Notes under the pieces: generated by a model
Told to the model about the DNA's origin: nothing
What the model saw: the letters and a program-made list of their open reading frames with translations, nothing else
Databases searched by the model: none
Part shown: in pieces, positions 1 to 7,808 of the stretch
Layout: every line of letters starts with the position of its first letter
How positions within the stretch are numbered: position 1 is the first letter of the stretch
Position numbers and translations under genes: made by a program
Origin: Leucobacter sp. UBA1945
GTDB taxonomy: Bacteria > Actinomycetota > Actinomycetes > Actinomycetales > Microbacteriaceae
NCBI GenBank assembly: GCA_002336855.1
Contig: DDEV01000029.1
Location: 8,699-40,429 of the forward strand
DNA length: 31,731 bases
Reading direction: 5' to 3'

Positions 1-43
1 GCGGATTAAAAGTCCGATGCTCTGCCAGCTGAGCTACAGGCCC
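1..43 (-). tRNA. tRNA-Lys (anticodon TTT), 5' part, cut by window edge
   Basis: Read on the minus strand, the first 43 bases give the 5' acceptor strand GGGCCTG, a D-arm with GCTC and GAGC, and an anticodon arm with loop CTTTTAA, so the anticodon is TTT (lysine). The variable loop, T-arm and 3' acceptor strand lie outside the window. Confidence 0.93.
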
Positions 44-176
44 GCATCTAATCTACATGCTCACCGGCGTTCCTCGCGCCACATGACTCCTTCTCCCTGC
101 CGCGCGCTTGAGCTCAGGCGTCAAGAGCCCCCAAAGTTGGCCACTGTTTCTCGACTGCATCCGCGATACTTGAGGC

Positions 177-1372
177 ATGGTCGCCGAAATCACGCCAACT
201 CCGCCGCGTACGCGCTGGCATTGGCGCATGCAGGCGATGGATCACGCCGTCGATCTAGGCTTCGCAGTGCTGCTTGCCGTGTGTGCGCTCAGGTACTTTT
301 CTCGGCACGAACTCGTTGGCGAGGGCAGGGCCGTGCTCGCCCTCGCCATCGGAGCGGGCGCGAGCTACGCCGTGGCAGTCGTCGGGCGCCGCCCAGAACC
401 CGGCACCCTCGGTTCGGGGCTGCGCGCGGTCGGCACGCGGCAGGCTATCGGCCTGGTGGCCGCGACCTGTTTCTGGCTGCCGCTCACGCTTCTCGCGCCG
501 TCCTTCGGGTGGTGCGCCTTCGCGCTCTTCTTCGCCGTGCACCGGGTGCTGCGAGGCCGCATTGCATTTCTTTTCTCGGGAGCGATCGTAGTGGCAGTCA
601 GCGTCGGCTTGCTCCTCATGTCGAAGGGCCAAGATCTCGGCCTCGTGCTCGGCCCATTCTTCGGCGGGCTGGTATTGACCTATGCTTATGCCGCGCTCGA
701 GGGGCGCTCACCGAACAACAGCATCTCATCGCCCAACTCATCGACACGCGACGACAGCTCGCGCAATCCGAGCGAGAAGCCGGTGCCGCGGCAGAGCGAG
801 GCAGAGTGGCGAGCGAGCTCCACGACACAGTTGTGCAGCGAACGGCGACCGCATTGCTCCTGCTCGAATCCGATGGGCTCCAGCCAGCGGGATCCTCGCA
901 GGCGGTCCTCGAAGCCCGCGAGACGCTTCGCGAGGGCCTCGTCGAGACCCGACAGCTGCTGCACGGACTCGCGAGTCCCGCGTCCACCGAATCGCTCTCT
1001 GAAACTCTGCGCTCTCAGGCAGAAACCGCGGGCGCAGAGTACTCGGTACACGGCACAGAGCGCCCCGTCTCAGACCCCGTGTTTCACGCGTTGCAGCGCA
1101 TCGTCCAAGAGTCGTTGCTGAACGCACATAAACACGCTGGCGCAACATGCACTCGCGTCGAGCTGGCATTTTCAGACGATGCCGTCACCGTGAAGATTTC
1201 TGACAACGGCGCCGGGTTCCGACCCGGCAACACAGAAGGGTTCGGGATCCGCGCAATGAGCTGGCGGGCTGACAATCTCGGCGGCACCATTGTCATCAAT
1301 TCCGCCCCAGGTCAGGGAGCCTCGGTCGAAGCCGAGTTGCCCCTCTCGGATGAAGGTGAGCCGCAAAGGTGA
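177..1372 (+). pseudogene. Sensor histidine kinase (NarL/DesK type), one-base frameshift
   Basis: This would be the sensor of a two-component pair with the next gene. From ATG 177 the first frame encodes four to five hydrophobic segments in about 175 residues (ending near YAYAALEG), then continues as non-kinase sequence to a stop at 1119-1121. The catalytic half lies in another frame. It has a HisKA_3 helix with the phosphoacceptor in ELHDTVVQ (about H216 of the joined protein) and a HATPase domain with NAHKHA (N box), SDNGAGF (G1) and a glycine-rich end, and it stops at 1370-1372. The frames join at GGGG 701-704, where one more G would give a continuous protein of about 398 residues. No canonical slippery heptamer is present. 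The stop overlaps the regulator's GTG. A sequencing or assembly indel and a true mutation cannot be told apart here. A GATACT hexamer (165-170) six bases before the ATG could be a leaderless promoter. Confidence 0.85.
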
Positions 1373-1995
1373 TCAGGATCCTCTTGCTTGACGACCACCC
1401 GGTGCTGCGGCATGGGGTGCGAACGCTGCTCGACACGCAAGCCGATTTCGAGGTGACCGCCGAAGCAGGTTCCAGCGCCGAAGCAGTACAGCTCGTCACG
1501 GAGCAGCACTGCGAGGTGGCGCTCGTAGACCTCGATCTTGGCGACGGCGAGCCCGACGGTATCGACGCAACCAGGCAGATCCTTCGTGTCTCGCCCGCTA
1601 CCCGGGTGCTCGTGTTCTCGGCATACGACGCCGACTCAGACATCGTGCGAGCCATCGATGCCGGCGCAGCCGGGTACCTCGTGAAAGACAGCCACCCCGC
1701 CGACCTGTTCAGGGCGATCCGTTCTGCCGCCAGCGGTGAACGCGCGATGACCATGCGAATTTCTGAACGGCTCCAAGAACGAGCGCAACATCCAGATGAG
1801 ATCCTCACCGCACGCGAGCTCGAGGTGCTGACGCTTGCCGCCTCGGGGCTCTCGAACCGCGAACTCGCCCAGTCGCTCACACTCGGTGAAGCCACGGTGA
1901 AGACTCACCTGCATCACGCGTTCACGAAGCTCGGCGCCGAGAACCGGCAGGCCGCGATTGCAATTGCGGTGAAGCGCGGGCTGATCCGCATCTAG
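1369..1995 (+). CDS. LuxR/NarL-family response regulator
   Basis: A 208-residue DNA-binding response regulator and the expected partner of the upstream kinase. The receiver domain (about 1-120) has the acidic pair D8/D9, phosphoacceptor D54 in LVDLDLG, and a conserved lysine in GYLVKD. The C-terminal GerE-type helix-turn-helix (about 145-205) begins LTARELEVL and contains GLSNRELAQ and ATVKTHL. The GTG start overlaps the kinase stop (GTGA), a translationally coupled arrangement. Phosphorylation by the kinase is inferred from gene pairing and would fail if the kinase frameshift is real. Targets are unknown; the palindrome at 2030-2045 upstream of the next gene is a candidate site. Confidence 0.93.
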   Translation: MIRILLLDDHPVLRHGVRTLLDTQADFEVTAEAGSSAEAVQLVTEQHCEVALVDLDLGDGEPDGIDATRQILRVSPATRVLVFSAYDADSDIVRAIDAGAAGYLVKDSHPADLFRAIRSAASGERAMTMRISERLQERAQHPDEILTARELEVLTLAASGLSNRELAQSLTLGEATVKTHLHHAFTKLGAENRQAAIAIAVKRGLIRI

Positions 1996-2029
1996 GCGGA
2001 GCCGTCCATGATCTGGCGCGATGCCAGGT

Positions 2030-2045
2030 TCAACCGATCGGTTGA
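2030..2045. promoter_or_regulatory. 16-bp perfect palindrome, candidate operator
   Basis: TCAACCGATCGGTTGA is an uninterrupted palindrome 35 bases after the response regulator stop and about 100 bases before the LPXTG gene. No T-run follows it, so a terminator is unlikely. An odd palindrome, CGAGAATCTCG, lies at 2086-2096. Which protein binds either site is not known; the adjacent response regulator is the obvious guess. Confidence 0.45.
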
Positions 2046-2143
2046 TGTGCGCTGCCCCCGCCGATTCGTACCGTTGATGAGGTCGCGAGAATCTCGGTTT
2101 TCGCGAGAAACATCGCACGAATCAGCAGAAGGATCTCGCCACC

Positions 2144-2935
2144 ATGAGCGCCCCCAACTCGTCCTCTCAAGCACGGCTCCTTGCCGCCTCCACCCTCACC
2201 ATTGCCGCCGTCGTCAGGCTTCCCACCGGCGCGGCGTTCGCGGCCGACGCGGCGCCGACCGCTCCCGCCTCCGCAGGAGCATTCGCAGTGCCGACCGACA
2301 CCGCGACTGCAACCGCGGCCCTCGCGGCGACCCCGTGGGAGACGACCAGCGCGGTCGACCAGAACGGTAACCCCGTCGCCCTCAGCGATCCCCGCGCCGC
2401 GAACTTCGTGGGCAACGCCTACTTCAAGGCAGACGGCACGTTCACCATGTACAACCTCGATGACAGCCCCAAGATGCAGGGCGATTGGGAGATGCAGATC
2501 GTCGACGGCCAGCTCGTCCGCTGGATCGCAGCGAAGAACGCTGAGGGCGCCGTGCTCTTCGAGCGCATTGTGCCGATCGTCGACCTCGACACCGCAGTCT
2601 TCACCTACCGCGTAGTCGATGCCGCCGACCCGAGCCAGTGGGTCGACATCGTCCACACCCCGACAACCCACGCGGAACCCGGCAAGACTCCGGGCAGCGG
2701 GGACGAGGAGGGCGACGTGGATGGCAACGCCGACAACGAGAACAACACCGGCAACGGCAACCAGAACGGCACGGGCGACCAACAGGCCGGCGACAGCAAC
2801 GGCAAGGACGACGGCACGAAGCTGCCGAACACCGGCGGCACCAGCCCCCTCGCCGGCGTTCTCGGAGCGATCATTGCCGCGCTCAGTGGCCTGGCGTTCC
2901 TGATCAGCAGCGCACTGCGCCGCCGCTTGGGCTAA
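2144..2935 (+). CDS. LPXTG-anchored surface protein with DUF4822-like domain
   Basis: A 263-residue secreted protein predicted to be linked to the cell wall by sortase. An N-terminal signal (about 1-35) ends near GAAFA-ADA. A globular domain of about 110 residues follows (from PWETTSA through NFVGNAYFKADGTFTMYNLDD to WVDIVHTP), which I associate with DUF4822. Next comes an Asn/Gly/Asp-rich low-complexity linker, then the sorting signal LPNTG, a hydrophobic helix and a basic tail (RRRLG). ATG 2144 follows AGAAGGA with normal spacing. The arginine after the AAVV stretch of the signal is unusual and may shorten the hydrophobic core. No sortase gene is in the window. It lies directly after the two-component genes, so control by them is plausible but unproven. 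The biochemical role is unknown. Confidence 0.85.
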   Translation: MSAPNSSSQARLLAASTLTIAAVVRLPTGAAFAADAAPTAPASAGAFAVPTDTATATAALAATPWETTSAVDQNGNPVALSDPRAANFVGNAYFKADGTFTMYNLDDSPKMQGDWEMQIVDGQLVRWIAAKNAEGAVLFERIVPIVDLDTAVFTYRVVDAADPSQWVDIVHTPTTHAEPGKTPGSGDEEGDVDGNADNENNTGNGNQNGTGDQQAGDSNGKDDGTKLPNTGGTSPLAGVLGAIIAALSGLAFLISSALRRRLG

Positions 2936-2987
2936 ACCCAACCTCAGAGGCGAGCCTCACCGCAGGCCGATCTCGCCCCTCACGCCG

Positions 2988-3025
2988 ATTCGCGTGCGTC
3001 GGAACTCTTTTCGGCGCACGCGAAT
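2988..3025 (+). terminator. Hairpin terminator after LPXTG gene
   Basis: ATTCGCGTGCG (2988-2998) and CGCACGCGAAT (3015-3025) form a perfect 11-bp stem with a 16-base loop, 52 bases after the stop. Only a weak T-rich stretch follows. Confidence 0.6.
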
Positions 3026-3123
3026 TTCGCTTTGTCTGCCCGAAAGGGATTAGGTTGAGAGCAGCGGCCCCTCGGGCTGAGCACGACGACGCCCGGCGAT
3101 CCTCGCCCGCAGAAGAAAGAAGA

Positions 3124-3603
3124 GTGACCGTGTCTCTGTTTCTCGACAAGTTCGCACCCGAAGCCTGGAAAGACGCGCAGCAATTCTCGAACACCGTTCG
3201 CGAGTTCGGTCAGCAGCACGGCCTCGAGCCGCAGGAGTCCGAACTGATCAAGGTTCGGGCATCGCAAATCAACGGTTGCGTCTTCTGCCTCGACCTGCAC
3301 TCTCGCGAGGCTCGGCAAGAGGGCGTGACTCAGCAAAAACTCGACCTGCTGCCCGCCTGGCGTGAGTCGAGCCTCTATTCCGAGCGAGAGGTTGCGGTGC
3401 TCGCAATCGCCGAGGCTGCGACTCTGTTGCCGCTCAGCGAAGACTCGCGCGCCGATCTCGCGGCCGCACGCGGGCTGCTCGGCGATGAGGTTTTCGCCGC
3501 GGCAGAGTGGGTGGCCGCCGCGATCAACCTCTTCAACCGAATCTCGATTCTGAGCGAGCACCCGGTTCGCCCGAGGGGCGCAGACGGCAAAATCTTGCGC
3601 TGA
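3124..3603 (+). CDS. Carboxymuconolactone decarboxylase / AhpD-like protein
   Basis: A 159-residue protein of the AhpD-like fold. The core reads ASQINGCVFCLDLHS, giving the family's CxxC...H signature (C52, C55, H59). In related proteins this pair carries out thiol-disulfide and peroxidase chemistry; the substrate of this one is not evident. The length and the following helix (REVAVLAIAEAATLL) fit single-domain family members. GTG 3124 is chosen because AGAAGA (3111-3116) lies seven bases upstream; GTG 3130, giving VSLFLDKF, is a credible alternative. TAGGTT at 3051-3056 may be its -10. It stands alone between two intergenic gaps. Confidence 0.88.
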   Translation: MTVSLFLDKFAPEAWKDAQQFSNTVREFGQQHGLEPQESELIKVRASQINGCVFCLDLHSREARQEGVTQQKLDLLPAWRESSLYSEREVAVLAIAEAATLLPLSEDSRADLAAARGLLGDEVFAAAEWVAAAINLFNRISILSEHPVRPRGADGKILR

Positions 3604-3667
3604 TACTCCTCTCAGTTTAGTCGCGTGGGATCAGCATTCGCTGCGAGCAGGCGGCACGATCGGCGCA

Positions 3668-3673
3668 TAGAAT
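3668..3673 (+). promoter_or_regulatory. Candidate -10 box (TAGAAT)
   Basis: TAGAAT lies 46 bases before the TTG start at 3720, with no clear -35 box. The expected transcript would have a leader containing the GAGAGAGGAA ribosome-binding site. Confidence 0.35.
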
Positions 3674-3719
3674 CGCAGGGCGACCCGCCGCCGAGGCCGC
3701 GCACGAGAGAGGAACGCAG

Positions 3720-4349
3720 TTGACAGGTCAACACCACCGCCCGGTCTTGCAGCCCTCTTCGAGTTTCGACTGGATCATCGGCAGCGACGAGGCGGGAGCC
3801 GCGCAGCGACTCGCCCAAGAGACCTCGTGGGCGCTGCTCGACCGCGTGCGCAGTGTCGCCGATCATGAGGTGGTCGAACGCGTCGTCGGCCTTGCCTCGG
3901 GTGAGGGAATCGACGACATTGCCGAGCTGTGGGCCGACTCGAGCGCCCACTCGCTCGCGGGCCAGCTCTGGCGCATCTACCTGCTGCGGCGCATCACCCA
4001 TGCAGACCCCGAGGGCACCGCTGAACTGTTTCGCTATGGGCAGGCGGCCTCGCGCACAATCGACCCCGTGGTCGCCGGCGTCGCCGATCCGATCGAGCCA
4101 GAATCGATTGCCGCCCTCTGCGACACCATCTTGCGCGGCGTGTTCACCGGAGACCTCGCGATCGCCCTCGAGCGGGCGGCTAGCTATTGCCGGGTGATGT
4201 CGCTCGGCGCGGCCGCGATCGCCGACGAACGCGACCGCGTCGATGACGAGCACGCTGCCGAACTCACCACCCGCGCGCTGCGCTACTCGTCGTTTGCGAA
4301 CGAGCTGCACGCCGGCGCGCGGCGCTGGCGCGATGGCACGCTCGGCTAA
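3720..4349 (+). CDS. Conserved actinobacterial protein of unknown function
   Basis: A 209-residue, mostly helical soluble protein with no signal peptide or membrane segment. The TTG start is supported by a strong upstream GAGAGAGGAA. Recognisable stretches include FDWIIGSDEAG, SLAGQLWRIYLLRRI and RTIDPVVAGVADP. From memory, similar proteins of about 200 residues in Microbacteriaceae are sometimes labelled 'RNA polymerase subunit beta', but nothing here resembles RpoB motifs, so that label looks wrong. No enzyme motif is visible. It is flanked by gaps on both sides and is probably monocistronic. Confidence 0.8.
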   Translation: MTGQHHRPVLQPSSSFDWIIGSDEAGAAQRLAQETSWALLDRVRSVADHEVVERVVGLASGEGIDDIAELWADSSAHSLAGQLWRIYLLRRITHADPEGTAELFRYGQAASRTIDPVVAGVADPIEPESIAALCDTILRGVFTGDLAIALERAASYCRVMSLGAAAIADERDRVDDEHAAELTTRALRYSSFANELHAGARRWRDGTLG

Positions 4350-4652
4350 CGGGCATCGCGCGGTCAATACCCGCCCCGCGAGCTTCACCCCCGAACATAA
4401 AGATGAAGCTCACCGGGCGCAAGCCCTCTCCCACGAAATTGAGAAGCCGCTACAATTGAACAGCCGGGCCGCAGTAACCCCGGGCTCCATTTTTCGCCGC
4501 TTCGAGCGGCCTTCCGCCGAGAGGCGTTTCTGCGGCTCGGTGATTGCTCTCTATGCTTAGAGGCAGAGATCGGCCCCATGCGGCGACACAGCCGAAACGA
4601 TCTCGCCATCCACAGAAGGCCCGCCAAACCGCACCAGAGCTGAGGAGCGACG
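4350..4652 (+). other. 303-base non-coding gap with hairpins and two -10-like boxes
   Basis: No convincing gene. TACAAT (4451-4456) looks like a -10 box. Just after it, a stem of AGCCGGG (4462-4468) with CCCGGGCT (4479-4486, one bulge) is followed by ATTTTT (4489-4494), like an intrinsic terminator. Next comes the hairpin GCCGCTTCGAGCGGC (4496-4510). TATGCT (4552-4557) is a plausible -10 for the metallopeptidase. The layout could hold a short terminated RNA or a structured 5' leader. Confidence 0.45.
4462..4494 (+). terminator. Intrinsic terminator-like hairpin with T-tract
   Basis: A 7-bp G/C-rich stem with one bulged base is followed by ATTTTT. It lies 113 bases after the preceding stop and within about 10 bases of a TACAAT box, so it may end the upstream transcript or a very short RNA. 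Confidence 0.5.
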
Positions 4653-5528
4653 ATGACGTTCAACGACAACGCGCGGATCGATACCAGCAAGGTGCAGCGC
4701 CGCAGAGGCGGGCGCACCGCAGCGATCGGCGGCGGCAGCCTGATCGGCGTGCTCGTGCTGTTCTTCGCGTCGCAGCTGCTCGGGGTAGATCTGACTCCGC
4801 TTGCGGGCGTGGTATCCGGCGGGGGCCAGTCGAGCGAGCAGACGAGCGAACTCGATAACTGCAAGACTGGCGCAGACGCGAACAAAGACGACAACTGCCG
4901 CATGGCAGCCGCCACCGATTCGCTCGACGTCTACTGGAATAGCCAGTTCGACAGCGGATACCGCAAGCCGGGCGTCGTGCTCTACACCGGTGCCACCGAG
5001 TCGGGCTGCGGCACCGCGTCGAACGCGGTCGGGCCGTTCTACTGCCCGGGCGACGAGTCAATCTACGTCGACACCGACTTCTTCGCCACCCTTCGCAGCG
5101 ACTTCGGCGCCTCGGCCGGCCCGCTCGCGCAGATGTACGTGCTCGCGCACGAGTGGGGTCACCACATCTCGAACATCACCGGCCAGCTCAGCCAGGTCGG
5201 CAATGACACGGGAGCGGCCTCGGGTTCGGTGCGACTCGAGCTGCAGGCCGACTGCTACGCAGGCGCCTGGGTGAAAGACGCCTCCTCAGTTCAAGACCAG
5301 AACGGCAACACGTTCATGCAGCCCGTCTCACGCGAAGAGATGGCCGACGCGCTGAATGCCGCCGCCGCGGTTGGCGACGACAACATTCAGCAGCGTTCGG
5401 GCCAGCGTGTCAACCCAGACGCCTTCTCTCACGGCTCGTCTGAGCAGCGCCAACGCTGGTTCGAGACCGGCTACGAGCAGGGCCCGAACGCGTGCGACAC
5501 CTTCTCGGTGCCCGCGGGCTCGCTCTAG
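4653..5528 (+). CDS. Neutral zinc metallopeptidase (YpfJ-type), membrane-anchored
   Basis: A 291-residue predicted zinc metalloprotease. After a short basic cytoplasmic N-terminus (RRRGGR), one transmembrane helix (about 24-45) anchors it, leaving the catalytic domain outside the cell. The HExxH zinc motif is in AHEWGHH (H166, E167, H170), and the likely third ligand is the glutamate in RLELQADCYAGAW. Cysteines near C120, C131 and C201 could form disulfides. Order and length match the YpfJ/putative neutral zinc metallopeptidase family, whose substrates are not well known. The ATG follows GAGGAG with good spacing. Confidence 0.93.
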   Translation: MTFNDNARIDTSKVQRRRGGRTAAIGGGSLIGVLVLFFASQLLGVDLTPLAGVVSGGGQSSEQTSELDNCKTGADANKDDNCRMAAATDSLDVYWNSQFDSGYRKPGVVLYTGATESGCGTASNAVGPFYCPGDESIYVDTDFFATLRSDFGASAGPLAQMYVLAHEWGHHISNITGQLSQVGNDTGAASGSVRLELQADCYAGAWVKDASSVQDQNGNTFMQPVSREEMADALNAAAAVGDDNIQQRSGQRVNPDAFSHGSSEQRQRWFETGYEQGPNACDTFSVPAGSL

Positions 5529-5549
5529 TCGCGCAGGCCGCACATACGA

Positions 5550-5592
5550 CGACGAGGATCGGCCCGCTCATCGAGCAGCTCGATCCTCGTCG
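5550..5592. terminator. Bidirectional hairpin between convergent genes
   Basis: CGACGAGGATCG (5550-5561) pairs perfectly with CGATCCTCGTCG (5581-5592), a 12-bp stem. The 19-base loop contains a smaller GCTC/GAGC stem. It lies between the metallopeptidase and the convergent CoA ligase. Confidence 0.7.
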
Positions 5593-5640
5593 CGCATTCT
5601 GAACCCGGCGGGCCAACCGAAAGCCGCCCGGCGAAGCGAG

Positions 5641-7236
5641 CTACCCCGCGGCGGCGGCCTCGCGGGCGCGCAGATCGCGCCGCATGATCTTGCCCGAGCT
5701 CGACTTCGGAATCTGATCGATGAATTCGACCCTGCGCACTTTCTTGTGCGGCGCCACGTGCGAAGCCACGAACTCCATGACCTCTTCGGCGGTCAGACCC
5801 GAATCTGGCGCCGCGACCACAAATGCCTTGGGAATCTCCTGCTTGTCTTCGTCGAGCACGCCGATGCAGGCGACGTCCATAACCTTGGGGTGCGAGAGCA
5901 GCAGCGCCTCGAGCTCGGCCGGAGCGATCTGATAGCCCTTGTACTTGATGAGCTCTTTCACCCGGTCGACAATCGAGAAGTAGCCGCCCTCGTGGTAGAC
6001 CGCGACATCTCCGGTGTGCAAGAACCCATCGGCGTCGATCGTCTCCGCTGTGGCCTCGGGGCGGCCCAGGTAGCCGACCATGACGTTGGGGCCGTTCACC
6101 CAGAGCTCGCCGGGCAGCGTCTCGCCGTTCTCGCCGAGCTCGGTGATCTCTGCTCCGCTCGCAACATCGACGAGCTTGGCACGCACGTTCGGCAGCAGCT
6201 CGCCGATCGAGCTGACCGGCACATCGGTTCGGCTCGCCACCATCGCGTGCGACACGGGACTCAGCTCGGTCATGCCGTAGCCCTGCAGCATGCGCGCGTG
6301 CAGGCGCGACGCCGCGGCCTCGCCCGTCTCGCCATCGAGTGGCGCGGCACCCGAGAACAGGGTGTGCACGCTCGAGATATCGAACTGGTCGACGATCGGG
6401 TGCTTCGCGAGCGCCACGGCGATCGGCGGCGCAATGAACAGGAAGGTGCACTTGAAATTCTGAATGTTGGTGAGAAACTCGACCAGGTCGAACTTCGGCA
6501 TGGTTACGAGCGACGAGCGCTGCCGTAGCGCGAGGTTCAGTAGCACGGTCATGCCGTAGATGTGGAAGAACGGCAGCACCGCCAGCACGCGATCCTCTGG
6601 CACGAGGGTGATAATCGCGCGGCTCTGATCGACGTTCGCGACGAGGTTGCGGTGCGTCAGCATGACACCTTTCGGCACCCCCGTGGTGCCCGAGGAGTAT
6701 GGCAGCACCGCAAGCTGGGTGGCCGGGTCGAAGCTCACCTCGGGCGGTACCTGACCAGCGGTGAGCAGCTCACGCAGGTTCGGATGCCCCTCCGCGCCAT
6801 CGAGCACGATCAGGTGATCGTCTGCGATTCCGGCTGCAGCGGCGGCAGCTTTCGCCTGCGGCAGCAATGGCGAGACGGTAATCAGCCAGCTTGCTTTCGA
6901 GTCGCGCAACTGGGCTGCGATCTCTTCTGCAGTGTAGAGCGAGTTGATCGTCGAGACGACCGCACCCAGCCTCAGGGCACCGTGAAACACTGTCGCGAAT
7001 GCGGGAACGTTCGGGCACAGCAGCCCGATCACCGTGTTGAGTTCGACCCCCCGCGCCGACATTGCGCCGGCGAATGCGTTGACCTGGGCGACGAGCGCAC
7101 CGTAGCTGGTTTCGGCGCCAGTCGCGGGATCGATCAGCGCCGTGCGCTCGAGATCGTCTGCACCGAGCGAACCGAAGAGATACTCGTAGATCGAAACATT
7201 GGGAATCTCGATGTCGGAAAATCTGCTCTCGAACAT
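5641..7236 (-). CDS. AMP-dependent acyl-CoA ligase, 4-coumarate-CoA ligase-like
   Basis: A 531-residue adenylate-forming enzyme expected to activate a carboxylic acid with ATP and ligate it to CoA. The motifs are complete: P-loop YSSGTTGVPKG (about residue 180), GYGMTELSP, the HTGDVA aspartate, hinge DRVKELIKYKGYQI, and the C-terminal lysine in PKSSSGKIMRR. The overall pattern is closest to the 4-coumarate-CoA ligase clade, but the substrate cannot be read from the sequence. ATG 7236 (MFESRF) is preferred since family members begin near there. GTG 7275 adds 13 basic residues and lies only a few bases after the predicted start site of a TAGGAT box (minus, 7285-7290), so it remains possible. 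Confidence 0.92.
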   Translation of the reverse strand: MFESRFSDIEIPNVSIYEYLFGSLGADDLERTALIDPATGAETSYGALVAQVNAFAGAMSARGVELNTVIGLLCPNVPAFATVFHGALRLGAVVSTINSLYTAEEIAAQLRDSKASWLITVSPLLPQAKAAAAAAGIADDHLIVLDGAEGHPNLRELLTAGQVPPEVSFDPATQLAVLPYSSGTTGVPKGVMLTHRNLVANVDQSRAIITLVPEDRVLAVLPFFHIYGMTVLLNLALRQRSSLVTMPKFDLVEFLTNIQNFKCTFLFIAPPIAVALAKHPIVDQFDISSVHTLFSGAAPLDGETGEAAASRLHARMLQGYGMTELSPVSHAMVASRTDVPVSSIGELLPNVRAKLVDVASGAEITELGENGETLPGELWVNGPNVMVGYLGRPEATAETIDADGFLHTGDVAVYHEGGYFSIVDRVKELIKYKGYQIAPAELEALLLSHPKVMDVACIGVLDEDKQEIPKAFVVAAPDSGLTAEEVMEFVASHVAPHKKVRRVEFIDQIPKSSSGKIMRRDLRAREAAAAG

Positions 7237-7284
7237 AACCAGCGCCTTCGCTTTCTGGCGATCACCGTTGACCACCTCACCCCG

Positions 7285-7290
7285 ATCCTA
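7285..7290 (-). promoter_or_regulatory. -10 box of the CoA ligase gene (TAGGAT)
   Basis: TAGGAT on the minus strand predicts a transcript start near 7278, giving a leader of about 40 bases to ATG 7236. Confidence 0.45.
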
Positions 7291-7312
7291 GTGAGTTTCG
7301 GTTATCGGCAGG

Positions 7313-7741
7313 TTACTTGGCGACCACTTTCACCGTGAACTCGAGGGGCTGGATGCCGCCCTGATCGTTGGTCATGGTGACTTTGGTGGTGCCGACGGCG
7401 AGCGCGGTCACACCGGGGTTAAATTCTGCGCTCCCATCAACCCGCCCGGTGGTAAACTCAGCCACACGCGCGTCAACCACCTGGCCCGTGTAACTATCGA
7501 CGGCGAGCGAATCGGTCACGATGTTCAGCACCTGCCCGACCACAAGCTCGACCTCTGCGCCCTGAAGCTCGTTCACGCTCATGGTCACCGGGGCAATCAC
7601 GTCGCCCCCGATCGCTTCGGTCGCCGGGCTACCGTTCTCGTTATTTTGGGGCGAGGATCCGCCGCATGCCGAGAGGGTCAGTGCGAGTAGCGCGGCTGCA
7701 CCCGCTGCGATGAGCTGTGTTCGTGGCCTGATGTGCGTCAT
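7313..7741 (-). CDS. Small lipoprotein, Ig-like fold suspected
   Basis: A 142-residue exported lipoprotein. The N-terminus has a basic region, a hydrophobic stretch AAGAAALLALTL and the lipobox LSAC, so the mature protein starts at the cysteine and is membrane-anchored. A short polar linker follows, then a beta-rich domain (VELVVGQVLNI... TALAVGTTKVTMTN... LEFTVKVVAK) whose pattern resembles bacterial Ig-like modules; that is a judgement from pattern only. ATG 7741 is chosen: a GATGCT hexamer ends six bases upstream, matching the leaderless layout seen elsewhere here, while TTG 7747 has no support. It lies between the CoA ligase and the DedA gene on the same strand. Function unknown. Confidence 0.8.
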   Translation of the reverse strand: MTHIRPRTQLIAAGAAALLALTLSACGGSSPQNNENGSPATEAIGGDVIAPVTMSVNELQGAEVELVVGQVLNIVTDSLAVDSYTGQVVDARVAEFTTGRVDGSAEFNPGVTALAVGTTKVTMTNDQGGIQPLEFTVKVVAK

Positions 7742-7781
7742 ACGCAAAGCATCGCACGTAGCGCGGCTGCCCAGGCGAAAC

Positions 7782-7808
7782 CCGCCTTCGACTTTGCTGA
7801 GAAGGCGG
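7782..7808 (-). terminator. Hairpin terminator after the DedA gene
   Basis: CCGCCTTC and GAAGGCGG form a perfect 8-bp stem with an 11-base loop directly after the dedA-type stop on the minus strand, followed by GTTTC. It separates this gene from the lipoprotein. Confidence 0.6.

Noticed and set aside
17..700. Open frame from position 17 continuing into the kinase domain
   Set aside because: The part before about 700 is arginine-rich shadow sequence and begins inside the tRNA; only the part after the GGGG run is real kinase.
701..704. Programmed -1 frameshift in the kinase
   Set aside because: The local sequence does not fit an X XXY YYZ slippery heptamer, and no strong pseudoknot was seen just downstream.
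2638..3123. Long open frame running into the AhpD-like gene
   Set aside because: It overlaps the LPXTG linker in another frame, is Arg/Gln/Gly-rich and crosses a terminator hairpin. The real start is near 3124.
5356..6528. 390-codon open frame opposite the CoA ligase
   Set aside because: Antisense to a gene with complete motifs; its composition is typical of a high-GC shadow frame.
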